This document shows, in pieces, positions 44,058 to 52,727 of a stretch of 64,000 bases of DNA (positions within the stretch are counted from its first letter, which is position 1; each line of letters starts with the position of its first letter). The DNA comes from Halorussus vallis (GTDB lineage: Archaea; Halobacteriota; Halobacteria; Halobacteriales; Haladaptataceae): the NCBI RefSeq assembly GCF_024138165.1, contig NZ_CP100000.1:1364001-1428000 (forward strand), given 5' to 3'. The notes below the pieces were generated by a model that was not told the DNA's origin, made no database searches, and saw only the letters and a program-made list of their open reading frames with translations. A program made the position numbers and the translations under genes.

Positions 44058-44065
44058 GGTTTAAG
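44058..44065. promoter_or_regulatory. Shared near-symmetrical TATA box of two divergent genes
   Basis: GTTTAAGT reads ACTTAAAC on the other strand. It is ~57 nt before the minus-strand ATG at 44004 and ~55 nt before the plus-strand ATG at 44117, so one box could serve both directions with leaders of ~28 nt. Confidence 0.45.
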
Positions 44066-44116
44066 TGCCGTCCGTCGGCGGCCAGACCTATCCGTCCGCG
44101 GGTCGTGGACCGCCAC

Positions 44117-44401
44117 ATGGCGAGCGTCGACGCCCACCTGCGAGAGATAACGGAACTCGTCGACGAGCGACTGAGCGACCGCACGGCCCCCGCGCCCGAG
44201 GACCACGACTACCGAGTCGCCCTCGAATCGATGCGGGACCTCGGCGGCGAGGCCGCCGCCGACCGACTGGCCGAGGAACTGAAACGGTCGATTCGGAAGT
44301 CCGAAACCTTGCCCCAAGAACAAAGCGTCCGCTCGCTGGGACGCGACGTCCTCGACGAACGCGGCGAGGAGATACCGGACGACTCGTGGTTCGCGCGATA
44401 G
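44117..44401 (+). CDS. Small helical haloarchaeal protein
   Basis: A 94-residue all-helical protein MASVDAHLREITELVDERLS, with VALESMRDLGGEAAADRLAE and ELKRSIRKSETLPQEQSVRS. A GTG four codons upstream is an alternative start, but the ATG is favoured. No catalytic or membrane motif is seen. It ends just before a 14-bp tandem repeat. Family unknown. Confidence 0.65.
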   Translation: MASVDAHLREITELVDERLSDRTAPAPEDHDYRVALESMRDLGGEAAADRLAEELKRSIRKSETLPQEQSVRSLGRDVLDERGEEIPDDSWFAR

Positions 44402-44412
44402 CCGGACCGGAA

Positions 44413-44454
44413 GAGCGAGACGAAACGAGCGAGACGAAACGAGCGAGACGAAAA
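44413..44454. repeat. 14-bp tandem repeat, three units
   Basis: GAGCGAGACGAAAC at 44413-44426 and 44427-44440 is identical; the third (44441-44454) ends AAAA. It lies between the stops of two convergent genes. Confidence 0.9.
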
Positions 44455-44493
44455 GGGGAGACGAAGAGGGAAGACGTCGACGGGAGCGGCCGA

Positions 44494-45735
44494 CTACTGC
44501 TCCTGGGGCGTCGCGAGTTCTTCGGGGTCGAAGTCCTTCTCCAGCAGGACCTCCTTCTGGTCGGCGCACTCGACCTCGTTACGGATGAGGTCCTTGTACC
44601 GACCCTGCGGGGCGATGTCGCCGATGAGGACGCCGCCGACGAGTTTGCCGTCCTTGAACGCGAGGCGGCGCCACTCGGTGTCGCTGTACTTGCGCTCGCA
44701 CTCGTCGTCGCCCAGCGTCGGGAAGCCGAAGCTGAGGAACGGGAAGTCGAAGTGGGTGATAGAGTAGGAGGACACCCAGCGGAACTCCTCGACCCCGTCG
44801 TCGGCAACCATGTTCCTCGCGGCGATCTGGCCCTGCTCCTTGGCCGAACCCCACGAACCGTTCTGGGCGTACTCGTCGAGGATGACGTCGTAATATCGGG
44901 TGATGTCGCCCGCGGCGTAGATATCCTCGGCGCTGGTCTGCATGTACTCGTCGACGACGATGCCGCTGTCCTCCTCGACGCCCGCGCCCTGGAGGAACTC
45001 GGTGTTGAAGTTCAGGCCGATGGCGACGCCGACGAAGTCGCTGTCGTACTCGTTGCCGTCGGCGTCGACCGTCGAGACGACCGTCCCATCGTCGTCGGTC
45101 TGGAAGCCGTCGACGCCGGACTCGAAGACGCACTCGACGCCCTTCTCTTCGAGGGCGTCGTGGATGATCTCCGCGCCGTCGAGGCTCAGGCCGTAGCGCC
45201 ACCAGCGGTTGCCCCGCATGATGTACTTGGCGTCGACTTCCTGGGCGGCGCAGACCGCCGCGAGGTCGATGCCGAGCAGGCCCGCGCCGACGACGACGCC
45301 GGTGTCGGCCTCGCTGGCGTGTTCCTCGATGCGGCGGGCGTCCTGGAACGTCCAGAAGTGGTGGACGCCCTCGGCGTCGCTGTTGTCCACGGGGAGTTGC
45401 GTGGGGGTACCGCCGGTCGCCACGAGCAACTTGTCGTACTCGAAGGTGCCGCTGTCGTGGGTGTGGACCTCGTGGGCGTCGGGGTCGACGCTCTCGACGA
45501 ACGTGTTCAGCGAGAGGTCGATGTCGCGCTCTTCGTACCAGTCTTCCTCGTGGATGGAGATGGGCGCTTCGGGCAGTTTTCCTTTGGCGAACTCCTTGAT
45601 GAGGATGCGGTTGTAGAGGGCCTCGCCCTCGTCGGTGATGACGGTTACGTCGGCGTCGGGAGCCTCCTCGCGGAGTGTCTCTGCCGCGGAGCTCCCGGCG
45701 ATACCGTCACCGATTATCACGTACGACTCGCTCAT
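44494..45735 (-). CDS. NAD(P)/FAD-dependent oxidoreductase (nitrite-reductase/rubredoxin-reductase-like fold)
   Basis: A 413-residue flavoprotein. FAD-binding is shown by VIIGDGIAGSSAAETLREEA near the N-terminus and YAAGDITRYYD late; the NAD(P) Rossmann motif is VVVGAGLLGIDLAAVCAAQE. It resembles pyridine-nucleotide-disulphide oxidoreductases without the redox CxxxxC, as in rubredoxin or ferredoxin reductases. The electron acceptor is unknown. A CTTTAACC box ~27 nt before the ATG implies a leaderless transcript. Confidence 0.88.
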   Translation of the reverse strand: MSESYVIIGDGIAGSSAAETLREEAPDADVTVITDEGEALYNRILIKEFAKGKLPEAPISIHEEDWYEERDIDLSLNTFVESVDPDAHEVHTHDSGTFEYDKLLVATGGTPTQLPVDNSDAEGVHHFWTFQDARRIEEHASEADTGVVVGAGLLGIDLAAVCAAQEVDAKYIMRGNRWWRYGLSLDGAEIIHDALEEKGVECVFESGVDGFQTDDDGTVVSTVDADGNEYDSDFVGVAIGLNFNTEFLQGAGVEEDSGIVVDEYMQTSAEDIYAAGDITRYYDVILDEYAQNGSWGSAKEQGQIAARNMVADDGVEEFRWVSSYSITHFDFPFLSFGFPTLGDDECERKYSDTEWRRLAFKDGKLVGGVLIGDIAPQGRYKDLIRNEVECADQKEVLLEKDFDPEELATPQEQ

Positions 45736-45883
45736 AGCCGAAAGTTCATCGTCCGGGTTAAAGTGGGTTGCTATCTGGCTATCGTGCTAGAGGACGACGA
45801 ACAGAGGCGAGTATTGCACGACGCGGACGCCGGACGATTTTTCAACAGACGGGCTTTTGGGGTTCGCGCGCCAATCCCCGACC

Positions 45884-46471
45884 ATGAAGATTCGTCAGAA
45901 CGTCCGCCACTTCGCGTCCCGGAAGGCGCTGGAACTGCCGGTGGTTTCGGACTTCGTGAAAGACAAACTGGTGTCGATGCACACCGACATCTTCCTCCGG
46001 CGGGCCGACAAAGACCACCGCGAGGAACGTCGCGAACACCTGAACGCCTTCTTCGACGCGACGATGGACACCTACCTCACCGCGCTCCAGGAGGGCGCGC
46101 CCGAGGCCGAAGCCCGCGAGATAACCCACGTCCAGGCCAACTTCGACTTCTACAACCACGGCTGGACCGAGATGATGGAGATTCCGGTCGACGAACTCGG
46201 CGACCACTACGACCGCTACCGGACCTTCTTCGAGCGCTACGACATCACCATCGACGACCCGCTGGGCGAGTTCGGCCCGGTGGCGGGCCTCCCAAGAGCG
46301 CCCTCGACGCCCGAGAAACTCGAAGAGCCCGAACACCCCTACGCCGAACGCGGCTTCGCCGACGACGTGTACGTCCAGGACGAGGATGGCAACGTCCACG
46401 TCGGCGGACAAGACGAACCCGAGGACGTCGACGTCTCGCAGGCGCCCGGCGCGGGCGACGACGAGGCGTAA
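45884..46471 (+). CDS. DUF6149-family protein
   Basis: A 195-residue protein MKIRQNVRHFASRKALELPV, with KDKLVSMHTDIFLRRADKDH, HVQANFDFYNHGWTEMMEIP and YRTFFERYDITIDDPLGEFG; matches haloarchaeal DUF6149 from memory. It is mostly helical, then a disordered acidic tail. The ATG at 45884 is taken rather than an upstream ATG. There are no membrane helices. Function unknown. The palindrome at 46486 probably ends its transcript. Confidence 0.82.
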   Translation: MKIRQNVRHFASRKALELPVVSDFVKDKLVSMHTDIFLRRADKDHREERREHLNAFFDATMDTYLTALQEGAPEAEAREITHVQANFDFYNHGWTEMMEIPVDELGDHYDRYRTFFERYDITIDDPLGEFGPVAGLPRAPSTPEKLEEPEHPYAERGFADDVYVQDEDGNVHVGGQDEPEDVDVSQAPGAGDDEA

Positions 46472-46485
46472 CGGTAATCGCCGAA

Positions 46486-46503
46486 CGACGCGCTAGCGCG
46501 TCG
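46486..46503 (+). terminator. 18-bp perfect palindrome after DUF6149 gene
   Basis: CGACGCGCT/AGCGCGTCG without spacer, 15 nt after the stop codon; a likely transcript-end hairpin. Confidence 0.5.
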
Positions 46504-46603
46504 CCCGGCGACAAAGCCGAAAGACGAAACGCCGAGTCCGCGCGTCCGAACGCTCGAGTCCGTCGACGACCGCGGACTGCGGCGCGCCGGTCGGCTCCTC
46601 GGT

Positions 46604-47296
46604 CTACTGGCCGCCTTCGCTGCCTTCGTCGGAGTTCGAACCTCCGCTGACAGACTCCTCGGCCTTCTCCTCGGCGTTCTCTACGGTCTCGCCCGCGCCC
46701 TCTATCTGGTCGGCCGCGCGCTCGCCGCCTTCTTCCACTCGGTCGGCGGCCTTCTCGCTTCCCTCCTGGACAGTCTCGGCCGCCATCTCGCCGCGTTCCC
46801 GGATCGTGTCGGCGGCCTCGTCGGTGACCGTTTCGGCCCGTCCGGCGGCCTCGCCCGAGCGCCTGGCGGTCTCGTCGGCGACCGACCGCGCGCGGTCGGT
46901 CGCCTTGCTGGCGAGTTCGTCGACCGACCCCGACCGCTTCCGCAGCACGTACGCGAGGCCGACGACCGCGCCGACGAGGAACAGCCGCGAGAGGATGCTT
47001 CGGCCGCCTCCGCCGCTCCGGCCGCTGCGTCCGCGGTCGCTACTCTCCATCCGGGTCTCCAGCGTCTCCTCGACGCTGTTCGCGACCGTCTCGGTCGTCC
47101 CTCCTCGTTTCCCGCGGAGGTAACCGAGTGCCGCGCCCAGGTCCACCAGCAGGAACGGCCGGACGATGCGACCGTCCTGGGACCTGGAGCGTCCGGACTC
47201 GGCTTCCTCCAGCACGACCTCGAACGCTCGCATCAGCGGGTCGCTCGTTCGTTCTGCTCGACGCTTCTCCGCGTCTCGTGACAGAATGCTACTCAT
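46604..47296 (-). CDS. Single-pass membrane protein with amphipathic Ala/Glu repeats
   Basis: A 230-residue haloarchaeal protein. Residues ~1-80 are soluble (MSSILSRDAEKRRAERTSDP, IVRPFLLVDLGAALGYLRGK), then a glycine-rich linker and one membrane helix (SRLFLVGAVVGLAYVLRKRS). The last 110 residues are degenerate 11-residue-like repeats (ADETARRSGEAAGRAETVTD...) resembling LEA or apolipoprotein-type amphipathic helices. It may tether to, or stabilise, the membrane. No enzymatic motif. The start at 47296 is the ATG beginning MSSILSRD. Confidence 0.7.
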   Translation of the reverse strand: MSSILSRDAEKRRAERTSDPLMRAFEVVLEEAESGRSRSQDGRIVRPFLLVDLGAALGYLRGKRGGTTETVANSVEETLETRMESSDRGRSGRSGGGGRSILSRLFLVGAVVGLAYVLRKRSGSVDELASKATDRARSVADETARRSGEAAGRAETVTDEAADTIRERGEMAAETVQEGSEKAADRVEEGGERAADQIEGAGETVENAEEKAEESVSGGSNSDEGSEGGQ

Positions 47297-47424
47297 TGTT
47301 CTCCCCCGAACGGTATACGCGAAAATCGCGGAAAAGAATTTTGGGCGTTTTCGGACGCCTGCTGCGTCTGCTCCGCGGTTCGGTCTTCGAAACGGCGCTG
47401 ATTCGACGGTCGTCGCCGACACCG

Positions 47425-48807
47425 CTACTCCGGCCGAATCACTTCCTTCCGGCCCGCGATCCGGTCGGCGCACTCGTAGCCCGCGACGATGCCGCCGTTG
47501 AGGCTCCGCTCGGGGTACTGGGCCCGACTCGCCATCCCGGCGTAGTAGATGCCCTCCGCGATGTCGTCGCCGAGGTCGTAGGGCACCACCATGTCGAGGT
47601 AGCCCCGCTCGTAGATGGGCGCCGCGCGCGGATTCCGGGCGAGGCGGAACTCCTTCACCTTCGAGCGGTCCCACTCGGGGAACATCTCCTCGATGTGGCC
47701 GAGCCACAGATCCTCTATCTCGTCGTCGTCCATCTGCCAGAGCTCCTCCTCGTAGTCCTGGATGTAGCTGGCGACGTACAGCAGGTGCTCGCCGCCGTAG
47801 TGGTCCGGCGAGATGTAGTTGGTGTGCTCGATGAGCGCGCCGAACGGCGCGTCGTGGCCGATGTTGAGCCAGTAGGTATCCGTGAGCTGGTCCTCCATCG
47901 TCACGAGCGCACAGACCGCGCCCTGGAAGTCGATGTCGCACTCATAGCCCGTGAGGTCTTGGAGGACGTTGGGCATCGCCGCGACCACGACGCCGTCGAC
48001 GTCGTGGGTTTCGGCGGTGACGCCGCCGTCGGCCTCGGCCTGGCCGGCCTCCTGGGCGGCCTCCGCCGGCTCTCGGACCGCGACGGTCACGTCCCGGACC
48101 TCGCCGTCCTCGATGCCGACCTCCTCGACCATCGCGTTGGTCGTGATGTTCTCCCGGCCCACCGCGTCGACCAGCGCGTCGAGGAGTTTGCCGAAGCCGC
48201 CTTCGAGGTAGCCCAGCGGTTCGCCCCGGAGCAGGTCGCGCTCGCCGCGGAACTTGATGCGACCCAGCAGCCAGGCCGCGCTCACGTCGTCCTTCCGGGA
48301 GCCGAACTTCGCGTCGAGTAGCGGTTCGAAGAAGCCCTCGTAGACGCCGTCGGAGGTGTGCTCGCGGAGGAACTGCTCGATGGGCACGTCCTCGAAGTCT
48401 TCGAGGTTCTCGTACGTGTCGAGCTTCGGAATTCCACCGCGGACGTCTATCTCCTGGGTGAGCATCGTGAGCCGGAACTTGTCGTAGACGCTCATGTGGG
48501 GGTAGGCGGCGATCTCCCACGGCTTGTCCATCGGGTGGACGGTTCCGTCCCAGTAGTAGGCGTTCTTCCCGATGGGCCAGACGAGGTCGTCGCCCAGGCC
48601 GAGTTCCTCGATGAGGTCGACGATCGTCTCCTCGGACGCCGAGAGGTGGTGGTAGAACTTCTCGATGGGGTCGCCCGCGGTCTCGTACACCGCGGCGAGC
48701 CCGCCGACCTGGTCGCTGGCTTCGAACACCTGCACGTCGTGACCGTGCTTCTGGAGGCGGTAGGCGGCCGCGAGACCCGCGATACCCCCACCAACGACAC
48801 CTATCAT
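47425..48807 (-). CDS. FAD-dependent oxidoreductase (UDP-galactopyranose mutase/protoporphyrinogen oxidase-like)
   Basis: A 460-residue flavoprotein starting directly with the FAD-binding strand MIGVVGGGIAGLAAAYRLQK (GxGxxG). Further segments are FEASDQVGGLAAVYE, the substrate region FGSRKDDVSAAWLLGRIKFR and the C-terminal FAD motif YYAGMASRAQYPERSLNGGI. This architecture is shared by sugar mutases and phytoene/protoporphyrinogen-type enzymes involved in surface glycan or isoprenoid chemistry; the substrate is not decidable. The ATG at 48807 is preferred to one 13 codons upstream because the FAD strand normally starts the protein. Confidence 0.85.
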   Translation of the reverse strand: MIGVVGGGIAGLAAAYRLQKHGHDVQVFEASDQVGGLAAVYETAGDPIEKFYHHLSASEETIVDLIEELGLGDDLVWPIGKNAYYWDGTVHPMDKPWEIAAYPHMSVYDKFRLTMLTQEIDVRGGIPKLDTYENLEDFEDVPIEQFLREHTSDGVYEGFFEPLLDAKFGSRKDDVSAAWLLGRIKFRGERDLLRGEPLGYLEGGFGKLLDALVDAVGRENITTNAMVEEVGIEDGEVRDVTVAVREPAEAAQEAGQAEADGGVTAETHDVDGVVVAAMPNVLQDLTGYECDIDFQGAVCALVTMEDQLTDTYWLNIGHDAPFGALIEHTNYISPDHYGGEHLLYVASYIQDYEEELWQMDDDEIEDLWLGHIEEMFPEWDRSKVKEFRLARNPRAAPIYERGYLDMVVPYDLGDDIAEGIYYAGMASRAQYPERSLNGGIVAGYECADRIAGRKEVIRPE

Positions 48808-48983
48808 ACGTCCGAGTTCGTCGTCGGCGGGCAAATGCCTTGTCACCGACGGCGAGAGGCATGATATCTAATGACAGGGATATTTCCTGAGCCAGTTCAA
48901 GGAGCAGGAGATGGTGAGAGACGTGACTCTCGTGGGAATCGTTGCGTACCAGTAACAACTGGAACGGGGATGATGAACAGCCA
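48808..48983. other. Gene-free start of the 48.8-49.5 kb gap
   Basis: Promoter region of the flavoprotein gene and about 120 nt of lower-GC sequence with no credible gene and no strong repeat. Confidence 0.35.
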
Positions 48984-49214
48984 GAAAGCCCCCGCCCGGT
49001 CACGCGAGCGTAGCGAGCGTGACGTTGTCGTCGTGAACGCAGTGAACGACGGCTCGACGGACGTGTCCGTCGGTGTCGGAACTTGCTTCCGACAGAACTC
49101 GCGGTCGCTGCGAGACATATCCGGTTTGCGCCTGACGGCGCTCACCGGATAGGGGTCCCGCAAGCAACCAGGGGCCTGCGGCCCGCGAGCGGGCGGCCCC
49201 TTTCGTCCACCCAG
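48984..49214. repeat. Structured GC-rich repeat element, family 1 copy B
   Basis: A 231-nt element sharing both ends with copy A at 42593: left GAAAGCCCCCG, right GGGCCTGCGGCCCGCGA, then GGCCC, TTTC and GTCC/ACCCA. Between them is a chain of hairpins, such as TATCCGGT/ACCGGATA and GTCGGAA/TTCCGAC, unrelated to the interior of copy A. Conserved ends with a variable core suggest a mobile or modular element. It encodes no protein. Confidence 0.6.
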
Positions 49215-49310
49215 ACCGCCACCGCACCACGCCCTCCTCAGCCGACTCCCTCACTCGCTTCGCTCGTTCGGTCGTCCACCGGAAGACTTCGCTTCGCTCG
49301 ACTTCCGAGC
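49214..49310. repeat. GC-rich repeat, family 2 copy 1
   Basis: Begins GACCGCCACCGCACC (49214-49228), identical to 57518-57532, then ACGCCCTCCTCAGCCGACTCC, a close match to the other copy. Both copies later contain CCGGAAGAC followed by the complementary CTTCCG, i.e. a hairpin. It directly abuts family 1 copy B. Confidence 0.55.
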
Positions 49311-49347
49311 CTTCAGTCGTTTCACTCTTGAAGACCTCGCATGATTT

Positions 49348-49368
49348 GTCGCCGCATAAAGCGGCGAC
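49348..49368. repeat. Short perfect hairpin
   Basis: GTCGCCGC-ATAAA-GCGGCGAC: 8-bp arms and a 5-nt loop, within the gap before thrB. The remaining sequence to 49530 holds only the thrB promoter (AAGTTTTT centred ~28 nt before the ATG). Confidence 0.6.
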
Positions 49369-49530
49369 TGCACGCGTCGAGTCGGCTCTGGAAGTGCGCG
49401 AAACCTCCCACTTATCTCGTGCGGGACGATTACCAACCTCACGAACTACCCGGCCCAGAACGTAAATTCAACCGACTCTTCACCGCCCTGCGTCGGCAAG
49501 TTTTTGACTCGGCTGTGATAACGCACGGGC

Positions 49531-50415
49531 ATGCTTACGGTGCGGGCACCAGCGACGAGTGCGAACCTCGGGAGCGGCTTCGACGTCTTCGGTGCGGCCC
49601 TCGCCCGCCCGGCCGACATCGTCCGCGTCGAGCGCGCCGACGAAACCACCATCGAGATATCGGGAGCGGGCGCCCAGTTCATCCCGACCGACCCCGCAGA
49701 GAACACTGCCGGGGTCGTCGCGCAAGAACTCGACGCGCCGGCGCGAATCCGTATCGACAAGGGCGTCCGGCCCTCCTCCGGCCTCGGCTCCTCGGCGGCG
49801 AGCGCGGCCGCCGCGGCGGTCGCTCTGAACGAACTCTACGACCGGGGGCGCTCCCGGGAGGAACTGGTCCGGGTCGCCGCCGAGGGCGAGGCGGCGGTTT
49901 CGGGGACGGCCCACGCCGACAACGTCGCGCCCGCCATCCTCGGCGGCTTCACCATCGTCACCGACGACGGCGTCACGCAGTTCGACGCCGACCTGCCGGT
50001 CGTGGCCTGCCTGCCCGAGGCGGTCGTCTCGACCCGCGAGGCCCGGACGGTCGTCCCCGAGTCGGTCGACACCGACCAGATGGTCGAGACGGTCGGCAAC
50101 GCCGCGACGCTGGTCGCGGGGATGGCCCGCGACGACCCCGAACTCGTCGGTCGGGGCCTCGACGACCCGGTGGTGTCCCCCGCCCGCGCCGCGCTCATCG
50201 ACGGCTACGACGCGGTCGCCGAGGCCGCGGTCGAGGCCGGCGCGACCGGCGTCACCGTCTCGGGCGCCGGCCCCGCGATGCTGGCGGTGTGCCGGAACGA
50301 CCGGCGCAAGCGCGCCGTCGCGGCCGCGATGGTCGGGGCGTTCGCCGACGCAGACGTCGACGCCCGGGCCTACCCGACCAGCATCGGCCGCGGCGCCGAA
50401 ATCTATCGCTCGTAG
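49531..50415 (+). CDS. thrB: Homoserine kinase
   Basis: A 294-residue GHMP-family kinase that phosphorylates homoserine with ATP in threonine synthesis. Motifs are TVRAPATSANLGSGFDVFG (motif 1), the phosphate-binding RPSSGLGSSAASAAAAAVAL (motif 2) and GVTVSGAGPAMLAVC (motif 3). ATG at 49531 follows an AAGTTTTT box by ~28 nt (leaderless). No other threonine gene lies in the window. A hairpin at 50430 separates it from the convergent deacetylase. Confidence 0.95.
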   Translation: MLTVRAPATSANLGSGFDVFGAALARPADIVRVERADETTIEISGAGAQFIPTDPAENTAGVVAQELDAPARIRIDKGVRPSSGLGSSAASAAAAAVALNELYDRGRSREELVRVAAEGEAAVSGTAHADNVAPAILGGFTIVTDDGVTQFDADLPVVACLPEAVVSTREARTVVPESVDTDQMVETVGNAATLVAGMARDDPELVGRGLDDPVVSPARAALIDGYDAVAEAAVEAGATGVTVSGAGPAMLAVCRNDRRKRAVAAAMVGAFADADVDARAYPTSIGRGAEIYRS

Positions 50416-50429
50416 GTCGTTCCCGTGGG

Positions 50430-50455
50430 CTGACCGCCGCGTTCGCGGCGGTCAG
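50430..50455. terminator. Bidirectional hairpin between thrB and the deacetylase
   Basis: Perfect 12-bp arms CTGACCGCCGCG (50430-50441) and 50444-50455 around TT; it overlaps the stop of the minus-strand deacetylase gene and follows thrB by 15 nt. Confidence 0.6.
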
Positions 50456-51108
50456 TCCACGAGGTCCAACGGGTCGGCGAACGCGACGCCGTTCTCCAGG
50501 AACTGGTCGACGAACGCCTCGAACTGCTCGATGGTGTTCCCCGAATCGTGGAACAGGACGATATCGTTCGACGCGTCCTTGAGGCGGTCCGCGGCCGCCT
50601 CGACGCGATCGCGGAGTTCGGACGCCGAATCGGCCGTCCAGTCCTCGACGTCGACGGTCCAGTACCAGTCGCGGTCGTCGCCGCGGCGCTCCCGATACCG
50701 GTCGTCCCCGATTCGGGTCAGGTCCGGCGGGACGAACCCGCCGTCGGCCAGCATCCGCTGGAATCGCTCGCCCCGGTCGCCACCCGTATCGCCGTACGGG
50801 AACCGGAACACCCGGGCCGGACGGGTCGCCGAGGCGCGGTCGTAGACGTCGTCCAGAAGCGACTCGGTACGGTCGAGTTCGTCCCGGAACTCCTCAACGG
50901 AGAGGTCGGACGCGCGTCGATGGGCGTAGGTGTGGTTGCCGAGGTGGAATCCCGCCTCGACCGCTCGCCGGGCGTGGTCGGGGTGTTCGGCGAGTCGACG
51001 CCCCTCGCAGAAGAACAGCGCGGGAACGTCGCGGGCTTCGAGGACTGCTAGTTTCCGCGGGAGTTCGGCCGACGGCGCGTCGTCGACGGTGAGGTAGGCG
51101 GTCGGCAT
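50452..51108 (-). CDS. Polysaccharide deacetylase-family protein
   Basis: A 218-residue NodB-fold enzyme. Motif 1 is TAYLTVDDAPS with the metal and catalytic aspartates, motif 2 HLGNHTYAHRR (HxxxH), motif 3 VFRFPYGDTGG, and the late IVLFHDSGNT. Such enzymes remove acetyl groups from N-acetylated sugars using zinc. No signal peptide is seen, so it is probably cytosolic. ATG at 51108 is preferred over 51138 because the TATA-like GAATTTTGTA predicts transcription starting at ~51117. Confidence 0.87.
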   Translation of the reverse strand: MPTAYLTVDDAPSAELPRKLAVLEARDVPALFFCEGRRLAEHPDHARRAVEAGFHLGNHTYAHRRASDLSVEEFRDELDRTESLLDDVYDRASATRPARVFRFPYGDTGGDRGERFQRMLADGGFVPPDLTRIGDDRYRERRGDDRDWYWTVDVEDWTADSASELRDRVEAAADRLKDASNDIVLFHDSGNTIEQFEAFVDQFLENGVAFADPLDLVD

Positions 51109-51246
51109 CGGAAACGGTGTTGGTGTTCGGTCCTGCATTACAAAATTCTTCGCGGGTCCCGCAAAGCCAGACAGAACTGAACGTCCGACGTAACGGAACC
51201 CCGAGTTCGCGGATAAAATTAACGCGTTGGAGCGAAGCGGCCGGGT

Positions 51247-52155
51247 TCAGTTCCCACGGCCCTGAAGCTTCTCTTCCTCGGGCAGGTCGACGTTGGCCTC
51301 GCCTTTCATGCCCGAACCGATGTCCTTGCTGATCGCGGCGAGTCGCTCGGGGTCGTCCCAGTTGTTCGTCGCCTCCACGATGGCGTCGGCCATCCGCTCG
51401 GGGTCTTCGGCACCGAAGATGCCCGACCCGACGAAGATGCCGTCGCAGTCGTGGTGCATCATCAGCGCCGCATCGGCGGGCGTGGCGATGCCGCCGGCCG
51501 CGAAGTTCACGACCGGTAGGCGGCCGGCCTCGGCCGTCTCGTGGACGAGGTCTGCGGGGGCTTCGATTTCGCGGGCGAGCATCTCGCGTTCCTCCTTGTT
51601 CATCCCCTCGAGCTCGCGAATCTGGCTCTTGATGGTGCGCTGGTGGTGGACCGCCTGATTGACGTCGCCCGTACCGGCCTCGCCCTTGGTGCGGATCATC
51701 GCCGCGCCCTCCTCGATGCGCCGGAGCGCCTCGCCGAGGTTGCGCGCGCCGCAGACGAACGGCGAGGTGAACTCGCGCTTGTCGATGTGGTACTTGTCGT
51801 CGGCGGGCGTCAGCACCTCCGACTCGTCGATCATGTCGACGCCGATGGCCTCCAGAATCTGGGCCTCCTTGGTGTGGCCGATGCGGGACTTGCCCATCAC
51901 CGGAATCGACACCTCGTCGATTATCTCCTCGACGTCGGCGGGGTCGGCCATCCGGGCGACCCCGCCGCGCTTGCGGATGTCCGCGGGGACGGCTTCGAGC
52001 GCCATCACCGCGACGGCGCCGGCGTCCTCGGCGATGCGGGCCTGCTGGGGGTTCACCACGTCCATGATGACCCCACCCTTCTGCATCTGGGCGAACCCGC
52101 GCTTGACGAGTTCGCTCCCACGCTTTAGCTCCTCGATATCGGTAGGCTCTGCCAT
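51247..52155 (-). CDS. pdxS: Pyridoxal 5'-phosphate synthase lyase subunit PdxS
   Basis: A 302-residue (beta/alpha)8 enzyme that makes PLP from ribose 5-phosphate, glyceraldehyde 3-phosphate and ammonia supplied by PdxT. Family segments are [59 protein letters not shown] and the phosphate-binding [27 protein letters not shown] box ~27 nt before the ATG implies a leaderless start. pdxT is absent from the window. Confidence 0.97.
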   Translation of the reverse strand: MAEPTDIEELKRGSELVKRGFAQMQKGGVIMDVVNPQQARIAEDAGAVAVMALEAVPADIRKRGGVARMADPADVEEIIDEVSIPVMGKSRIGHTKEAQILEAIGVDMIDESEVLTPADDKYHIDKREFTSPFVCGARNLGEALRRIEEGAAMIRTKGEAGTGDVNQAVHHQRTIKSQIRELEGMNKEEREMLAREIEAPADLVHETAEAGRLPVVNFAAGGIATPADAALMMHHDCDGIFVGSGIFGAEDPERMADAIVEATNNWDDPERLAAISKDIGSGMKGEANVDLPEEEKLQGRGN

Positions 52156-52278
52156 ACCACTCGGTTTCGACGCGAACGGTTAATGCGTACCGATTGCTCG
52201 CGGAAACGGCGGGTTGCCCCGCTCTGGGCCGCTCCGCTCCGACCGCCCCGCGCCGGGTCGTTCGGAGTCCGAGAGCGG

Positions 52279-52686
52279 TCAGTTCCCGCCGGGGCCGACC
52301 GGTTCCTGCAGGACGGTCTCGTTCCCGTCGGGGTCTATCGCGACCGCCTGGATTCCCCACGGCATCTCCTGTGGTTCGTCGCGGAACTCGACGCCGCGGC
52401 CCCGCAGTTCTTCGTAGGTCGCCCGGCAGTCGTCGACCTCGTAGATGAGGCCCCAGTCGTTTCCGGTCGTCGCCCGGAGGCTCTCTACGCCCTCGTCGTC
52501 GAAGCCGTCCGGAGCGACGAGCACGAGTTCGACGTTCTCGTCGGTCTCCGGCGCGACGGTGACGAACCGTCCGTGCGGTCCGGGGTGGTCCCGCCTGATT
52601 TCGAATCCGAGGCTCTCCGTATAGAACGAAATCGCCTCGTTTTGGTCTTCGACGACTCTCGTTACCATCGACAGTTTCTCTATCAT
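52279..52686 (-). CDS. VOC-family (glyoxalase-like) protein
   Basis: A 135-residue protein with two paired beta-alpha-beta-beta-beta units: EKLSMVTRVVEDQNEAISFY, TESLGFEIRRD, then LIYEVDDCRATYEELRGRGV and EMPWGIQAVAIDPDGNETVL. It could be a dioxygenase, glyoxalase or fosfomycin-type resistance protein; metal ligands are partly present (H, E). It is divergent from a TetR regulator, with a palindrome over its promoter, so it is a likely target. Substrate unknown. Confidence 0.88.
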   Translation of the reverse strand: MIEKLSMVTRVVEDQNEAISFYTESLGFEIRRDHPGPHGRFVTVAPETDENVELVLVAPDGFDDEGVESLRATTGNDWGLIYEVDDCRATYEELRGRGVEFRDEPQEMPWGIQAVAIDPDGNETVLQEPVGPGGN

Positions 52687-52709
52687 GGGAATTTCGCGTT
52701 TCCGCCAAT

Positions 52710-52727
52710 TTTAGCCGATTGGCTAAA
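52710..52727. promoter_or_regulatory. Palindromic operator candidate between VOC and TetR genes
   Basis: TTTAGCC (52710-52716), GATT, GGCTAAA (52721-52727): perfect 7-bp arms. It overlaps the predicted core promoter of the VOC gene and lies 93 nt before the TetR start; the size suits a TetR dimer. Confidence 0.6.

Noticed and set aside
44413-44454. Tandem repeats as a CRISPR-like array
   Set aside because: Units are 14 bp with no spacers.
44065-46650. 861-codon plus-strand frame across three genes
   Set aside because: Crosses opposite-strand and same-strand genes and contains no domain.
42593-49214. The repeat pair as a classical transposon boundary
   Set aside because: The two copies are in similar orientation and the genes between are unrelated core and haloarchaeal genes; there is no transposase.
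48871-49331. Short frames in the 48.8-49.5 kb gap
   Set aside because: They cross repeat units and have no family resemblance.
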